A stretch of 64,000 bases of DNA from Aspidapion aeneum. Lineage: Eukaryota > Arthropoda > Insecta > Coleoptera > Brentidae. Position numbers and translations under genes: made by a program. Shown in pieces: positions 32,465 to 43,500 of the stretch. The stretch's first letter is position 1. The number at the start of each line of letters is the position of its first letter. The notes under the pieces are model-generated. The model was not told where the DNA came from. It did no database searches and saw nothing but the letters and a program-made list of their open reading frames with translations. The DNA lies in NCBI GenBank assembly GCA_963576565.1, contig OY755038.1, forward strand, positions 66,647,908-66,711,907, read 5' to 3'.

Positions 32465-34207
32465 TTAGTCAACTTTTCCTATGACGACCCAGCCAAAGAT
32501 AGTTTCAAGGGCTGATGGTTGCCCTATTTGTCCAAGAACCATGCCCTCCTTGAATATCTGTGCGAATAGCTCGCAACCAATAACTAGGTTCACAGGTCTA
32601 GATTTGAAATAAGATGGGTCGGCAAGTTTGAGGTTTTCCAAGTATTTCCACTGATTATCGTTCAAAGTGAATGTAGGCATATTGGAACATAGTTGTGGAA
32701 CAACAATTGCTTCGAAATTAAGTAAAGGAGTGACCTGTCCTTGTGGCTTAATGTGACATTGAACGAGCCCTTTGGAAGTAAGAGAAGACATTTGATTTAA
32801 TCCGAATATTTCAGTGGTGTAACTTCGCCTAGGGAGATTAAGACGGTGAATACACTTTTCACTGATGAATTCTATCTGTGATCCAGAATCAAGCAGTGCC
32901 CTTACAGGTTGAAAATTTCCGCAACCGTCCATAACATCTATTATGGCGGTGCATAAAAGAAAGGTACCTGAAGGTCCTGAGGTATTTAATGACACATGAA
33001 GATTATTGACAGGTGGTGTGTGAATGACAGGACTAGTATCTTGGCTTCCAGACTCTTTATTAGTTTCTATGATATGAGTTAAAGTGTGGTGCCTTTTACT
33101 ATTGCAAGTCCTGCATGAATATTTTGATTTGCACGTATCTACCTCATGCGAGGGATGAAAACACGCTAGACATAATTTTTTATGCTTGACGAAAGATAGG
33201 CGATCGATAGGTGAGAGGTCAAGAAATGTTTGACATTTCGAAAGCACGTGACCTTGATTACACCGGAAACATTTTATTCCCGTGCTTGAATTAGTTGAGG
33301 TGCCAGCCAGTCCTGTAAAAGGCGAATTGGATGATTTATAGGTAAGCTTTTGCCCAAACTGATTTTGCATAGAATTTGATTTTTGATAGGTAGGCACCTT
33401 TTTGGGTGCTGTTGATTGAGGAAGTGATTCCAAAACTTTACATCTTTTTTCTAGAAATTGAAAAAGTGACTGAAAAGTGGGAATTTCGGTATTAGTATTG
33501 GCGTGACTCATTTCGAAATTTGAACGCGTCGGAATATCCAATTTTTCCAACAGAATGAAAAAAATAATAAAGTCCCAACTGCCAACGTCAAAGCTAAGTG
33601 ATTTTAAAATTTCTAGGGATTCTGAAAAGGTGTCAATTAAATTACGCAATTCTTCAGCTGACTCGTTTTTTAATGTAGAGTTCATAATTGTGCTTAAAGC
33701 ATCATTTGCGAGGTCTCGCTTGTTTTGATATCTATTGGCTAATTTGTCGTAAGCAATTTTATAATTTTGATCAGATAAGCTAATCCCTGATATCAATTTT
33801 AAAGGCTCATCCTCGAGATATGAAAATAAATATTGAAGTTTTCGAACGTTACTTAGACTTTGATTTTGATCTATAATGTTATTAAAAAGATCGAAAAAGC
33901 TTGGCCATAATTTTTTATCACCTCTAAATATAGGAATACCTAACTCTTTGAGTTTTGGAGTTTCAGATTCGTTTTGACGAACATATGATCCCGAAAAGGA
34001 TGGGGCCTCAACCGGAAATATTTCAGAGTAAACCCCCTTACACGCATAAAAATATTTACGAGCTTCTGAAAGGACAGCATCTTGCGTTTTAAACTCCTCG
34101 TCATTATGTGCCAACATGCATTTATCGAAGGTTTCATCCAAATCGGAATAGCTCACTTGAAACTCGTTTCTCGCTTTTGCGTCCGTTGCCGCGGTTTGTG
34201 GAAACAC
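32465..34207 (-). CDS. BEL/Pao Gag and aspartic protease
   Basis: 580 codons without interruption, but no ATG at the left end of the open frame; an ATG-led frame just upstream hits a stop, so the true start has decayed. In order: a DUF1759-like Gag core (LKELGIPIFRGDKKLWPSFFDLF onward, residues ~90-260), zinc knuckles CFRCNQGHVLSKC and CLACFHPSHEVDTC plus CRTCNSKRHHTL (~residues 300-370), and a DUF1758-like protease with RALLDSGSQIEFIS (active site DSG, ~residue 440). The end (FGWVVIGKVD) is followed by a stop and then by the in-frame reverse transcriptase region. Confidence 0.85.
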   Translation of the reverse strand: MFPQTAATDAKARNEFQVSYSDLDETFDKCMLAHNDEEFKTQDAVLSEARKYFYACKGVYSEIFPVEAPSFSGSYVRQNESETPKLKELGIPIFRGDKKLWPSFFDLFNNIIDQNQSLSNVRKLQYLFSYLEDEPLKLISGISLSDQNYKIAYDKLANRYQNKRDLANDALSTIMNSTLKNESAEELRNLIDTFSESLEILKSLSFDVGSWDFIIFFILLEKLDIPTRSNFEMSHANTNTEIPTFQSLFQFLEKRCKVLESLPQSTAPKKVPTYQKSNSMQNQFGQKLTYKSSNSPFTGLAGTSTNSSTGIKCFRCNQGHVLSKCQTFLDLSPIDRLSFVKHKKLCLACFHPSHEVDTCKSKYSCRTCNSKRHHTLTHIIETNKESGSQDTSPVIHTPPVNNLHVSLNTSGPSGTFLLCTAIIDVMDGCGNFQPVRALLDSGSQIEFISEKCIHRLNLPRRSYTTEIFGLNQMSSLTSKGLVQCHIKPQGQVTPLLNFEAIVVPQLCSNMPTFTLNDNQWKYLENLKLADPSYFKSRPVNLVIGCELFAQIFKEGMVLGQIGQPSALETIFGWVVIGKVD

Positions 34208-34696
34208 ATAACACTCGGTGATCGCAGATAAAAAACCCTTGCGTTTTTACACGGCTTTTTTGATAGACATGATTTTACCTTTGAAATGACGAAATTGTCG
34301 GTAAATATACAATTAACGCTAAATTAATGCTTCTGAAATGGAAAAATGACGAATTGTCGAAAATATGCACTAATTTATCGCAATTGATGAAAAATGTTTT
34401 AATATCGAAATGGTATGGAACAAATCTAATCACAGAAATTGTGTTTGTTTCTTTTGATTGATTCTCGATTTTTGTTTACTGAAATGACCACGCGGTAAAC
34501 CCTGCGTTACCATAGCAGCGGACCGAAAACAGGTGAACTGCGTCGAAACCGCAAGTCGAACGAACGAAAATCTACGGTTCAATACGATTGGCAAAATTCA
34601 AGGCCGTGTGATCTCGGCGAAAATGTGAAAATGGCCGACTTATTAATACCGTCGTATGGAGTAAATTTTAATAATTCGGCTCGGAGGAACACTTTA

Positions 34697-35182
34697 TGTC
34701 TGCCCGCAGTTAGAAAAACGATAACTGCAATGGACTGTATATATTTTATTAAATGAAAGCGCGAACAAACATAAATTAATTGATATGTAATCACGAAATA
34801 ATTAGAAGGCCCATAGGTTAATTGCTGTTACCACACAACGGAAATCAGAAACAAAGTACTCATGCCCCAAAATGTTACCAGTTTGCAGCCAATTTCTCCA
34901 CGTTCCAGGGGCCCCTTTCCGGATCTAATGATGGCACCACGTAGCTGAAGGGCTGAAGTTTCTAGTTCTATGCTTCAGTACACCAAAATCGAGCACTTTC
35001 AAGTGTAGAAATTTGTAATAGTTGGAGAACGTAATTAACACGCCATTTTTCTCAAAGCGGTAGAAATGATCTCCCTGATTCTTGGTGCGCATGTCAAATG
35101 CGCGAAAAATGTACTCTATCCTTCATCCAATTGTGTGGTTTTAAAATTAAAAAACAACCGCGAAATTTAGCGGGAGCTAACA
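34697..35182 (-). repeat. 5' LTR of the BEL/Pao element
   Basis: 486 bp with the same ends as the 28451 copy. It includes 34795-34834 and 34863-34877, both absent from the other LTR. Roughly ten substitutions separate the shared parts, by eye. Confidence 0.85.
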
Positions 35183-35819
35183 TAACATGAACTAAAAAGC
35201 ATAAAATAATTTTTTGAGTGTTCTGATATCATAATAATAAAAGCGATGGGCGTAAGGAAATTTAACCGTTTTTGTTTTAGCCTTGTTAATTCGAAGTTTA
35301 GTGAAAATCCAAATTCATTAAATTATAGCAGAGAAATGTAAGGGTAGACAATTTAACCCAACCCAACCCACCCAAACCCTACTCAAACTACCCTTACATT
35401 TTTCTGATATGGATGGACATTATTACGCCTGCTTCATATTAGGCAGATCATCCGCGACCGGCAGTGTGTCGATTTATTTTGTCGCATTGAAAAAGAAGAG
35501 TCGGCCCATCATCGGTTGTGGACGATCCACCAAATGCGCATGGAAAGGCATTTACCTAATATTAAATACGCCCATCGCTTTTATTATTATGATATCAGAA
35601 TACTCAAAAAATTATTTTATGCTTTCTAGTCCATGTTATAAAAGCTTGTTTTCAAAAAGTTTTTTTTTCTAAATTTATTTTTTAATTTTTAGATTTGTCT
35701 ATGCATTTCAGCTAGCGCATCAATATTGCAGGAGTCTTTCCTGTCAATCCCTAAAACTGTTCGTTATTATTGTCATCATTATACGCTAGAATTAATTAAT
35801 TTTTGGTCGAGATCGAACA

Positions 35820-36440
35820 AACTAAAGCCCAACTCTTCTACGCCCCCCTCCCCTGTTTTAGCGGGAGAGCATGTGAATTTTGAAATCAATCAGATACCTA
35901 CGTGGAAGTCAGTTGAAAGTAATCAGAAAAACTCGTCATTAAATCGTCAATTTTGAATCCGCCATATTGAATTTTTGTAATCTGATCAAAAATTCGTAAT
36001 CCTCATCCTCAAAAACCCTCAGATACCAATTTTGGTGGAAATCCGACAAACTAAAATTTTACGTCCTCTTCGGCCTCCACGTTAGGGGGGAAGTAGGCAG
36101 TCAGTGATACCACATTAGTGGATTGTCATCGGAACTCTAACGATATGCGAAATTTGAAGTCAATCGGACACGTGGAAGTCAGTTGAAAGTAATCAGAAAA
36201 ACTTGACATTAAATCGTCCATTTTGAATCCGCCATATTGAATTTTTATAATCTGATCAAAAATTCGTAATCTCCATCCTCAAAAACCCCCAGATACCAAT
36301 TTTGGTTAAAATCGGACAAATTAAAGTTTTACCCCCTCTCCACCCTCGTTAGGAGGGAGGTAGGTACCGGATGAAACCATATTATTGTATTGTCATCAGA
36401 ACTAAGAACTAAGTATTGTCATCGGAACGGATGTTTGGAA
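35820..36440. repeat. ~270-bp tandem repeat, about 2 copies
   Basis: GTCAGTTGAAAGTAATCAG occurs at about 35908 and 36178 (270-bp step), followed in both by TTTTGAATCCGCCATATTGA, CAGATACCAATTTTGG and a CCCTC-rich block. Confidence 0.8.
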
Positions 36441-36470
36441 GTTCTTCAAAAATGAGTTGCAAGATTTGAT

Positions 36471-36490
36471 TACATACATACATACATACA
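36471..36490. repeat. (ACAT)n microsatellite
   Basis: Five ACAT-type tetramers at the end of the previous repeat tract. Confidence 0.8.
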
Positions 36491-36870
36491 GTTAAATAAA
36501 AGCTTGTAATAAAAAAGATACAGACATTTTATGGAAACAATTGTTCGTAGAAAGGACAGAAGAGTAGAAAAGGCGGCATCTAAAAAAACAAAAAATTAAT
36601 TAGTTTTCGTCAGTTATTTAATTGAGCTAAAACGGTATATCCCATGTCAACTATTTTAGCAATTTCAAATTTTACTTCATTCCCATATAAAATATTTGAA
36701 CTGGCCCTACTTTTTAACTGTTTCTCATTTAGCCAAAAACAGCATGTTTGATAGTAGCCAATACGATAAACTTTACAACTATCAACAACAGGATATAATA
36801 TCTAACCTTATTCAGTAGCCAATTCTTAGCATTTAAATAAAAAGTTACAAGCGGCACACACAAAAAAAAA

Positions 36871-37437
36871 ATACTCTGCCAATATATGGGCACCTAAGCT
36901 CACACTAGGTTCTATAGATGTAGAGTACGGGTGAGCTAATATAACTAAAAAATTAAATATATTTTATTCAACTCCAAATTCAATTACCTATCGTTTGATA
37001 CCACACAAGTCATGTTTTAAGTTAAACTCTAATTTTTGAAATCTACCCCCACCCTTTGTTAAAAAAACTAAAATATGTTTTGTTTGACTCCAGACTCAAT
37101 TACCTTTCGTTTGAAATCACACACGCCATATTTTCACATAAACTCTAATTTTTGAAATCTACCCCCACCCTATTATTTGGCTTGTGCTCGGTGGATTTTG
37201 TTGATTTTTAAACGGGACCATCTCGACGTAAGATCCAGTCAAGGTATCAAATTTCATTAAAATCGGACAAGCGGTTTTTGAGTTATGCGCGTTGGTCGTT
37301 CATATTCAAAATCATCTGAAACGCAAAGATATATAAAAAATTTTGAAATCGGAGCAACTTTTTTTTTCTCGAAAAAATTAGGATCACTATAGCTCACACT
37401 ACTATAGTATAGTAGTAGTGTGAGCTAATACTGCACA
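36871..37437 (-). mobile_element. DINE-1/Helentron-like repeat, copy A
   Basis: Reverse-oriented copy of the family at 48416-50943. Both have AGCTCACAC...GTGTGAGCT palindromic hairpins near each end, the block GGTGGGGGTAGATTTC (tandemly repeated) and CAATATATGGGC at the right edge. There is no microsatellite in this copy: the homologous position near 37300 goes straight from CGTTGGTCG to TTCATATTC. Internal microsatellite with a GTCY core, subterminal inverted repeats and terminal stem-loops are described for DINE-1/HINE elements (Helentron-derived). No coding sequence. Confidence 0.5.
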
Positions 37438-38176
37438 TACTTGTAACCATCTAATGACTGATTTAAAAAAAGGCGGCCTATGTCGATCCCAATGAACAAA
37501 TCTAGGGATACAGTGTAACGTTGCCTTTAGTTTGGTCAGAAGTGCAGGTTTACCATTTAACCAGACTATTCTATTTTAAGTACACTTCTACAAGACAGAG
37601 AAAACAAATGCAATACATCCAATGAAAATGCTAGCGTATAGTAGTGGGTATAAAAACATATATTGCAGTTTCCATGCAGTGCGTGTGTGTCACAGCATTG
37701 ATTATTATATCATTTACGGTTTGTTCTCATTTTTCTCAGTAAATTCAATAATTATTTTTAGTAAATTGTGTTTTGCAAATTATAACAGTGACACTAGAGA
37801 TATAATGGCAGTGTTCTATCAGGCCGTTCGAGTCATAAAACCGTCCGAAAAATCCCAAAGCGCGCGCAATGCAGTACGAGGGCTGTTTTAAAACGGTTTT
37901 GGTTAGATGAAACGACCAAATAACTGTCCACAAAACGAATTCTGTTGGCGTAGTGATCGATTAAATTCAGGCATGTGATCATATACCTCTCTTCTTTTAA
38001 CTGTCAGTTCACAAGTCACCGGGATGCTTGTTTTTTGGCATGTTGATATTCTTTTTACTAATTTCTATAAATTTGACTTAAATATAATGTTATTAGTCAC
38101 ATTAAGTTAAAAATTGGAGATAAAAATAAACACATACGGCTACTGCTTTAGTATCGAATGGGAATACAGCAACCTA
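37438..38176. other. No gene seen
   Basis: AT-rich. Short open frames only (for example 37622-37891) without recognisable motifs. Confidence 0.4.
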
Positions 38177-38422
38177 ACTGCCCGACATTAAAACAAAGTA
38201 ATTGCAGATTTATCAAAACCGAGAAAAATCAATATAAAGTTTTTAAAAAGCATAGGAGTAAATGGGGTAACGTGATCTAAATCATGTAATAACTTCGGTA
38301 TTTCTTAACCGATTTAGATAATTGTTATACTAAATTGTGCGTAAGATTACGATTATGTAAGTTTACGAAAAAACTCGATTTTTCCAAAAATGTCAGTTAC
38401 TTTGTTTTAATTTCGGGCAGCC
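38177..38422. mobile_element. MITE with CTGCCCGA ends
   Basis: CTGCCCGACATTAAAACAAA at the left is inverted at the right as TTTGTTTTAATTTCGGGCAG, 22 of 24 positions matching over the longer arm. No matching flanking duplication was found. Confidence 0.55.
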
Positions 38423-38644
38423 GAGATGTTCTACCAGTCAGAGGGTAGTGATTGCCCGGGTGGCATGGAGTTTTTTCCTAGGTGTGGTATGCATGTAAAA
38501 TCGCGCCGAAAAATTGAGCAAAAACATAGTGGTCAGACTTAACAATTTTAATTCTATTTTACTTCTATTCTATTCTATTCCATTCTATGCTTACCAAAAT
38601 TTATACCAAATATTAAAATTTATAAATTTTATTTTATTTGTTTA

Positions 38645-38700
38645 TATGGGTGTTCTCAAAGTTGAGTAATGTATTTTAACAGGTTGCAGAACTCGTAATA
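38645..38700 (+). repeat. Dispersed repeat shared with 51238-51295
   Basis: GTGTTCTCAAAGTTGAGT, then TATTTTAACAGGTTG and AGAACTCGTAA, recur inverted at 51238-51295 with about 90% identity. Confidence 0.65.
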
Positions 38701-38715
38701 GGTATTTACGTTACT

Positions 38716-38819
38716 AGACCGGAAATAAGGACTTTACAGGTCGACACAGGAAATTTACAGGGCGAGCCGCAGGCGAGACCTGTAAACCTGCGGAGACCTG
38801 TAAAGTCAGTTTCCGGTCG
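38716..38819. mobile_element. Small palindromic MITE
   Basis: GACCGGAAATAAGGACTTTA is inverted at the right end as TAAAGTCAGTTTCCGGTC. The 55-bp centre contains further CCTGTAAA words in both directions. Confidence 0.6.
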
Positions 38820-39007
38820 TGTATCGTACGTATATTTTTTTTTAACCGACATAATGAAGCACAGCTGTCTGTCTTACTCAAAAGCTAGAGTAAGTATATG
38901 TTTGACTACTTATATTTAAACAATATTTATGCTACAATTAGGAACAATTCTTATACGCAACTACCTATATAACTATAGTAACCATTTTATATGTAAGTTA
39001 CCTATAT

Positions 39008-39429
39008 TGTCACGAGGGGGTTGTCGTGACTATTTGTGTACGTGTTGCGCACAAATAAAGAGGATCGTAAGATAGTTTAAGGGTTTATTTAATACTAGTA
39101 CAAAGATACTTACACACTAATCACTACTGTCTGGCCCAGTTTTCTAATACAAATATTATTCACTTGTAGGTCGGGTTCAGCTCTCGATCAGAATCTCTTT
39201 ACTGTTTCTATACTTGACTATTAAGAACTTAAGTACTTAGCGTACTCACTGAACTGAACCCCGACTATCCGTTCTTGATTGGTTTTATAGAAGCATGTGA
39301 TTACAAACGTGTTTCAATCTTAAACATAAATCGTTTGCACCACATACTTCCTAGGTTGACGTCCTAATACTTTTACATCAGGTCAACCAACCAAGTTCCG
39401 GATAGCATGCCCAAATTACATACATGACA
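39008..39429 (-). repeat. 3' LTR, gag-protease element
   Basis: TGTCACGAGG...CATACATGACA, ending in the perfect inverted pair TGTCA/TGACA. TATA box (TTTTATAG on the plus strand) at 39283-39290. Confidence 0.9.
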
Positions 39430-42400
39430 TATGCCCCTCTTCGAAGAAGACTGGACCCACAGTTTTAAACAAAATAATTTGAAATCTGATTTAAGCAAAA
39501 AGAAAAGAATAAAAAATTAACAATTTAACAATCCAATCGACAAATTAATAAATTAACCAAATATTACTCTGATTCGCGCAGCTTTACTTGCTCTTGGACC
39601 TTCTTTCTTCTTCATGACTAGTTACTGGTTAATGTTACCGCAGTCTTGCTATGTCAACGGAAATTGCGGGTTGCATGCTGCCTTATTCTTCCTCGACGTT
39701 TGCAGATCGCTCTGTAGCCATTGCCCATTTACTATTTGCTTATCGCCATAAATACTCTTCATCTCAAATTAGTTTCATGGGAAGATTTTGCTTCGGATTG
39801 CTAGGTTGTCGTATTGATTAGCTACACGACAAATTGGAGGGTTGACGTTGACTCCCCCCGCTAGATACGTTGCTGGTCTGGTGTATATGGTTTGTTATGA
39901 GCTTGCGATAGGTTGACGAGTGACTATCTGTTCTTGAGCATGATGCTATCCGGTCAGCTTTGCTCACCCGCTTATCCGTCGATTGCATAACTTTGGTTAA
40001 ACATAGGCCGCTTTGCTTGACCTTTAGAGATATTGCTTAGACATCATACACGTACAGTCTTCATTAGATTCTTCTCTTCTGGATTCGGAGCAAGTTAGGC
40101 TGGCGAATCTAAAACATACATTACGAGAGCTCATTAGACAAAAATTTTTAATTTAAATACACATTTAATTTCATTTAAAAATATTAGAAAAATCTGGGCT
40201 TTTTGCCACAATAATTAAAAAATGGTATACCTAAGTAAATTATATAAGGGTCAACAAAAGTAACAAAAAAATATATGGGTATAAAAAAATAACATAAATA
40301 ATCTAAATTTTAATTATCATAAGTACAATACGTATATAGGACGATTTTCATTTAAACAGTTAGATGTTCACAAATCATTTTTTTTTTAATGTGAATATAA
40401 TAAATTAAAAATATTAATTACAATTGAGTCCAGTTTAATAAAAGTTATGAAAATATATTCAAAGTTCAATCTATTTAAACTTATTCAAAAAAGTACTAGT
40501 TTAGATTTAGATATTTATTTCTTACATAAATTGTATAAATATCAAGTGTAATTTAGAGTAAAAAAAAAACATTTTTAGCAAAATGATAAAGAAAAGCTAA
40601 AACAACAAAAAAGTTAACAAAAATGCATTAAACATCTTTACTATTTACTGCCTTAACGTTTGATTGTTTTATTCATGGGTTGATGATATCCTAAATGTAA
40701 TAGATATAAATATTTAACTAAAAAAAATACATATTTTTCAAAATATCATATGGTACAAAAATAACCTTATCGGATTACAAAAGAATAAATCCTATGGTAT
40801 AATATAATTAAAATGCGCATACTTAAAATATCTTATTTAGCACCTTTACATTTTTTAACAAATATTTCCAACTCATTCACATAAACTTCAAATTAAAGCC
40901 ATAATTCTTACCAACATACGACATCTTATAACTTCATCTTATATCTACTTCTATTTACCTTTATTCATACATCTAAAAAATTACTGTATTAAACACTACT
41001 TTTGAATCCATGCTTTAATAATTATAGGTACCTTTATACATTTTAAGTCGACTTAAGCTTTTACCTTATTATTTATCCAATGCCTTTTTTGGGCCCTGAC
41101 ATTGGCGTAAACAAAAAGATTAACTAAAGTTTTGTGATCACCCTTAAAAAAAAATCAACTAAAACTCCTTGCTAAAACACTAAGTATAACTATATCCGTT
41201 AAACTCAATAAAATTATATTTGTTGTATCTTGTAATATACATGTCTTACACCAACTATCATTCTTATCCATATATGCATTCTTACTACTTGGCTAGCCAA
41301 TTCAAAACAGTATTTTACTCATTTAATCTCTTTTATCTTTAAAGACATAAGCACAAAATAACAATTAAGATTCCTGAAAAGTCATGACGTCATTGGGTAA
41401 TAAATACATACCATCAAAACAAAATACTCATCTACTAAAATCATAATTTTTTCATACTTATTTCTTTTGAAGGACGGAGCTCCGATGTGTTTTTAAAAAT
41501 CAAAGGCTTTTAAAGCCTATATAAACTGAGTTTTTACTATCGTAAAACTAAATAACCTATTTAGGCGTTAAGCCTTTTGCTAAGACCAGTTTGCATACTT
41601 ACGGATAATACCTACGACTTTTGTTACCTCATTGGCAAATTATTTTACCATAAATCCATCATGATGATGACAATAATTATTATTGACAAGTTCTTTTTGT
41701 TTAGGCCTTGAACTTCACTTTGAATAGGGAACATTTTCCCTTGCTATTTTTCAAATAAGGCCCATTTTGTATTTCTTAGCCTTAGTCTTACTTATTATTT
41801 TTCCTAAAAATTACCTAAAACTCAGAAAATATGTTATTATTCAGGTATTTAACATGATATGGATGTGTGGATTAACAAACCACAGTACTGAAAATTAAAA
41901 TGCGTACCTAATTATATTGTAAAAAAGAAAGACTGATAGTGTGTGTTGCCTATCGATATGTGTATCCTATCCTGGCATCTGGATACCGATATTACTATTA
42001 GAAAGTCGCGTTCTGGTGCATTTTTAGGTTAAAATGTTCTTCAAATTTTGAAGACATCTAGAATCATTGAATTAAAAAATACAAGCAGGTCCTTATTAGT
42101 CGAACTTATAAAAAAATTATTCTAAAGAACGTCTTTAGAGCTTAGGCTAAAGGACCTGGAGGCTCAAACTGAGATTAAGTTTTAGTCTGAATTGACATAT
42201 ATAAACTTACTTCGATAGGCAAATTAGTTTAATTTAATTTTGCATAGATGACCATAACATAGCCAAATGATAAGAGTTACTGTTTTCCTAAAAAGTTTAT
42301 TCGAGAAGAGTACAAATATTTATCTAGATAATTCAACAATATAATTTGGGGCAAATGAAAAAATAATAAAAATGTAGATTCGGCAAATAAGTAGCAAAAA

Positions 42401-43069
42401 GTAGTGAGTGTATGTATACCAGATATTGCCAATCATATTTATAAGTTTAAAAGATAGAAATGTTATTTAATGTACTCGAAAATTGGGTAATTATGGTAGA
42501 AAAATAAAATACATAGAATGCTTCAGTATAGAGCTAAGCCATTTCTTTAAAAATTTTAAAAATATGTATATTTATATGTAACCACAGCAAAGAAAAAGTA
42601 CTAATTTTTATTTCTAACTTTAGTAATAAAACATTTGTGCCATACAGTGGTCCACAATAGATCCAATTGTGACTGCTTTAAAATAATGCATCCTTAAAAT
42701 TCTTTAAAATGTTAGATAAGAGTGAAGGCTAAAGTTATAGAGATAAAATACAATTGCCTAATTATTATCTCATTGATTCGGTTTTCTAAGAAAATGTGTT
42801 GCCATATGGAAATCCATCTTGTATAATTTTCAGAAGGTGGTGGCCTAATAAGAGCACTGCTTCATAGTGTAAAAAATATACATAATTGTTTGAAGAATCA
42901 ATAAAAGACAACTAATTAAAACTAAAAAAAATTGATGTATGGAGGGTTAAACTAAGAGTTAATTTAGCTTCAGTCGTTGCGAAAAAAAAATGTGATAGAA
43001 ACTTGTCTTCCAGATGTCAGATTTAATACTATTTAATGAGATTATTTTAGAGATGCAGGCAAAAAATAA
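39430..43069. other. Non-coding interior of the gag-protease element
   Basis: About 3.6 kb where pol should lie. Very AT-rich from ~40140 on, with a less AT-rich part at 39590-40110. Neither strand shows reverse transcriptase, RNase H or integrase motifs or a sizeable open frame. Confidence 0.7.
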
Positions 43070-43500
43070 TTAGTTAAGAGGCACTGAATATTGGCCGTCA
43101 TCAATATTGCTATCGTTATCATTATCATTATAAATATAGCCATTTTCAGTAATCATGTTACATAAGTTTTCTGAGGAACTATTCTGAAAAGCCGAGAACA
43201 ACCTTTGAACTGAAAATTCCAAATTATTTAAACTATTTTGAGACAGGTAATGGTCATTTTGCTTGTTTATATTAAACATCGGATTTTGACTGCATTTTTG
43301 TTTACAATGTGAAATTTCATACTTGTTATTGCGATAAAAATTTCGTAAATGTTTTGTTTTTCTTTCGAGGCCAATGTCACTGGCTGATGTTTTACCTATT
43401 TGAAAATTATGATTGTTGATATAAACATTTCTATTAATTTTAGACTTACAGATTATGATTGTTACTTTTGGTAAAAAAGTCTAAATTTGCACCCCTATAA
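43070..43500 (-). CDS. Pol-frame remnant in +1 frame after gag-protease
   Basis: A minus-strand frame shifted +1 relative to Gag is open across the Gag stop (43446) and runs ~140 codons to the TAA at 43070-43072, ending YNDNDNDSNIDDGQYSVPLN. This is the position where Ty3/gypsy pol continues from protease to reverse transcriptase, but no reverse transcriptase motif appears. An ATG is present at 43279. Whether it is made by frameshifting, from its own start, or at all is unknown. The Asn/Asp-rich end looks low-complexity. Confidence 0.4.

Larger units (their letters stand above)
28451..35182 (-). mobile_element. BEL/Pao LTR retrotransposon, decayed
   Basis: Minus-strand element of ~6.7 kb with LTRs at both ends and the order gag, protease, reverse transcriptase, RNase H, integrase. 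This domain order, the DUF1759/DUF1758-like Gag-protease and the Pao-type reverse transcriptase define BEL/Pao. The target duplication is AACAT (or TAACAT), present at 28445-28450 and just after 35182, and the intact foldback arm shows the single pre-insertion copy. Several in-frame stops and two or more frameshifts show that it is inactive. LTR divergence is a few percent plus two deletions. Confidence 0.9.
28404..35679. mobile_element. Foldback element split by a BEL/Pao insertion
   Basis: Left arm = 28404-28450 plus 35183-35254; right arm = 35567-35679, inverted. Shared blocks are TTTTTGAAAACAAGCTTTTA, GCATAAAATAATTTTTTGAG and AATAAAAGCGATGGGCGTA. Removing the BEL element joins the two left pieces into one arm of ~115 bp that matches the intact right arm. 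The interior (35255-35566) has a perfect 13-bp hairpin stem, AATGTAAGGGTAG / CTACCCTTACATT. Confidence 0.8.

Noticed and set aside
35409..35672. 87-codon plus-strand frame inside the foldback
   Set aside because: It overlaps the inverted repeat arm and has no recognisable motif.
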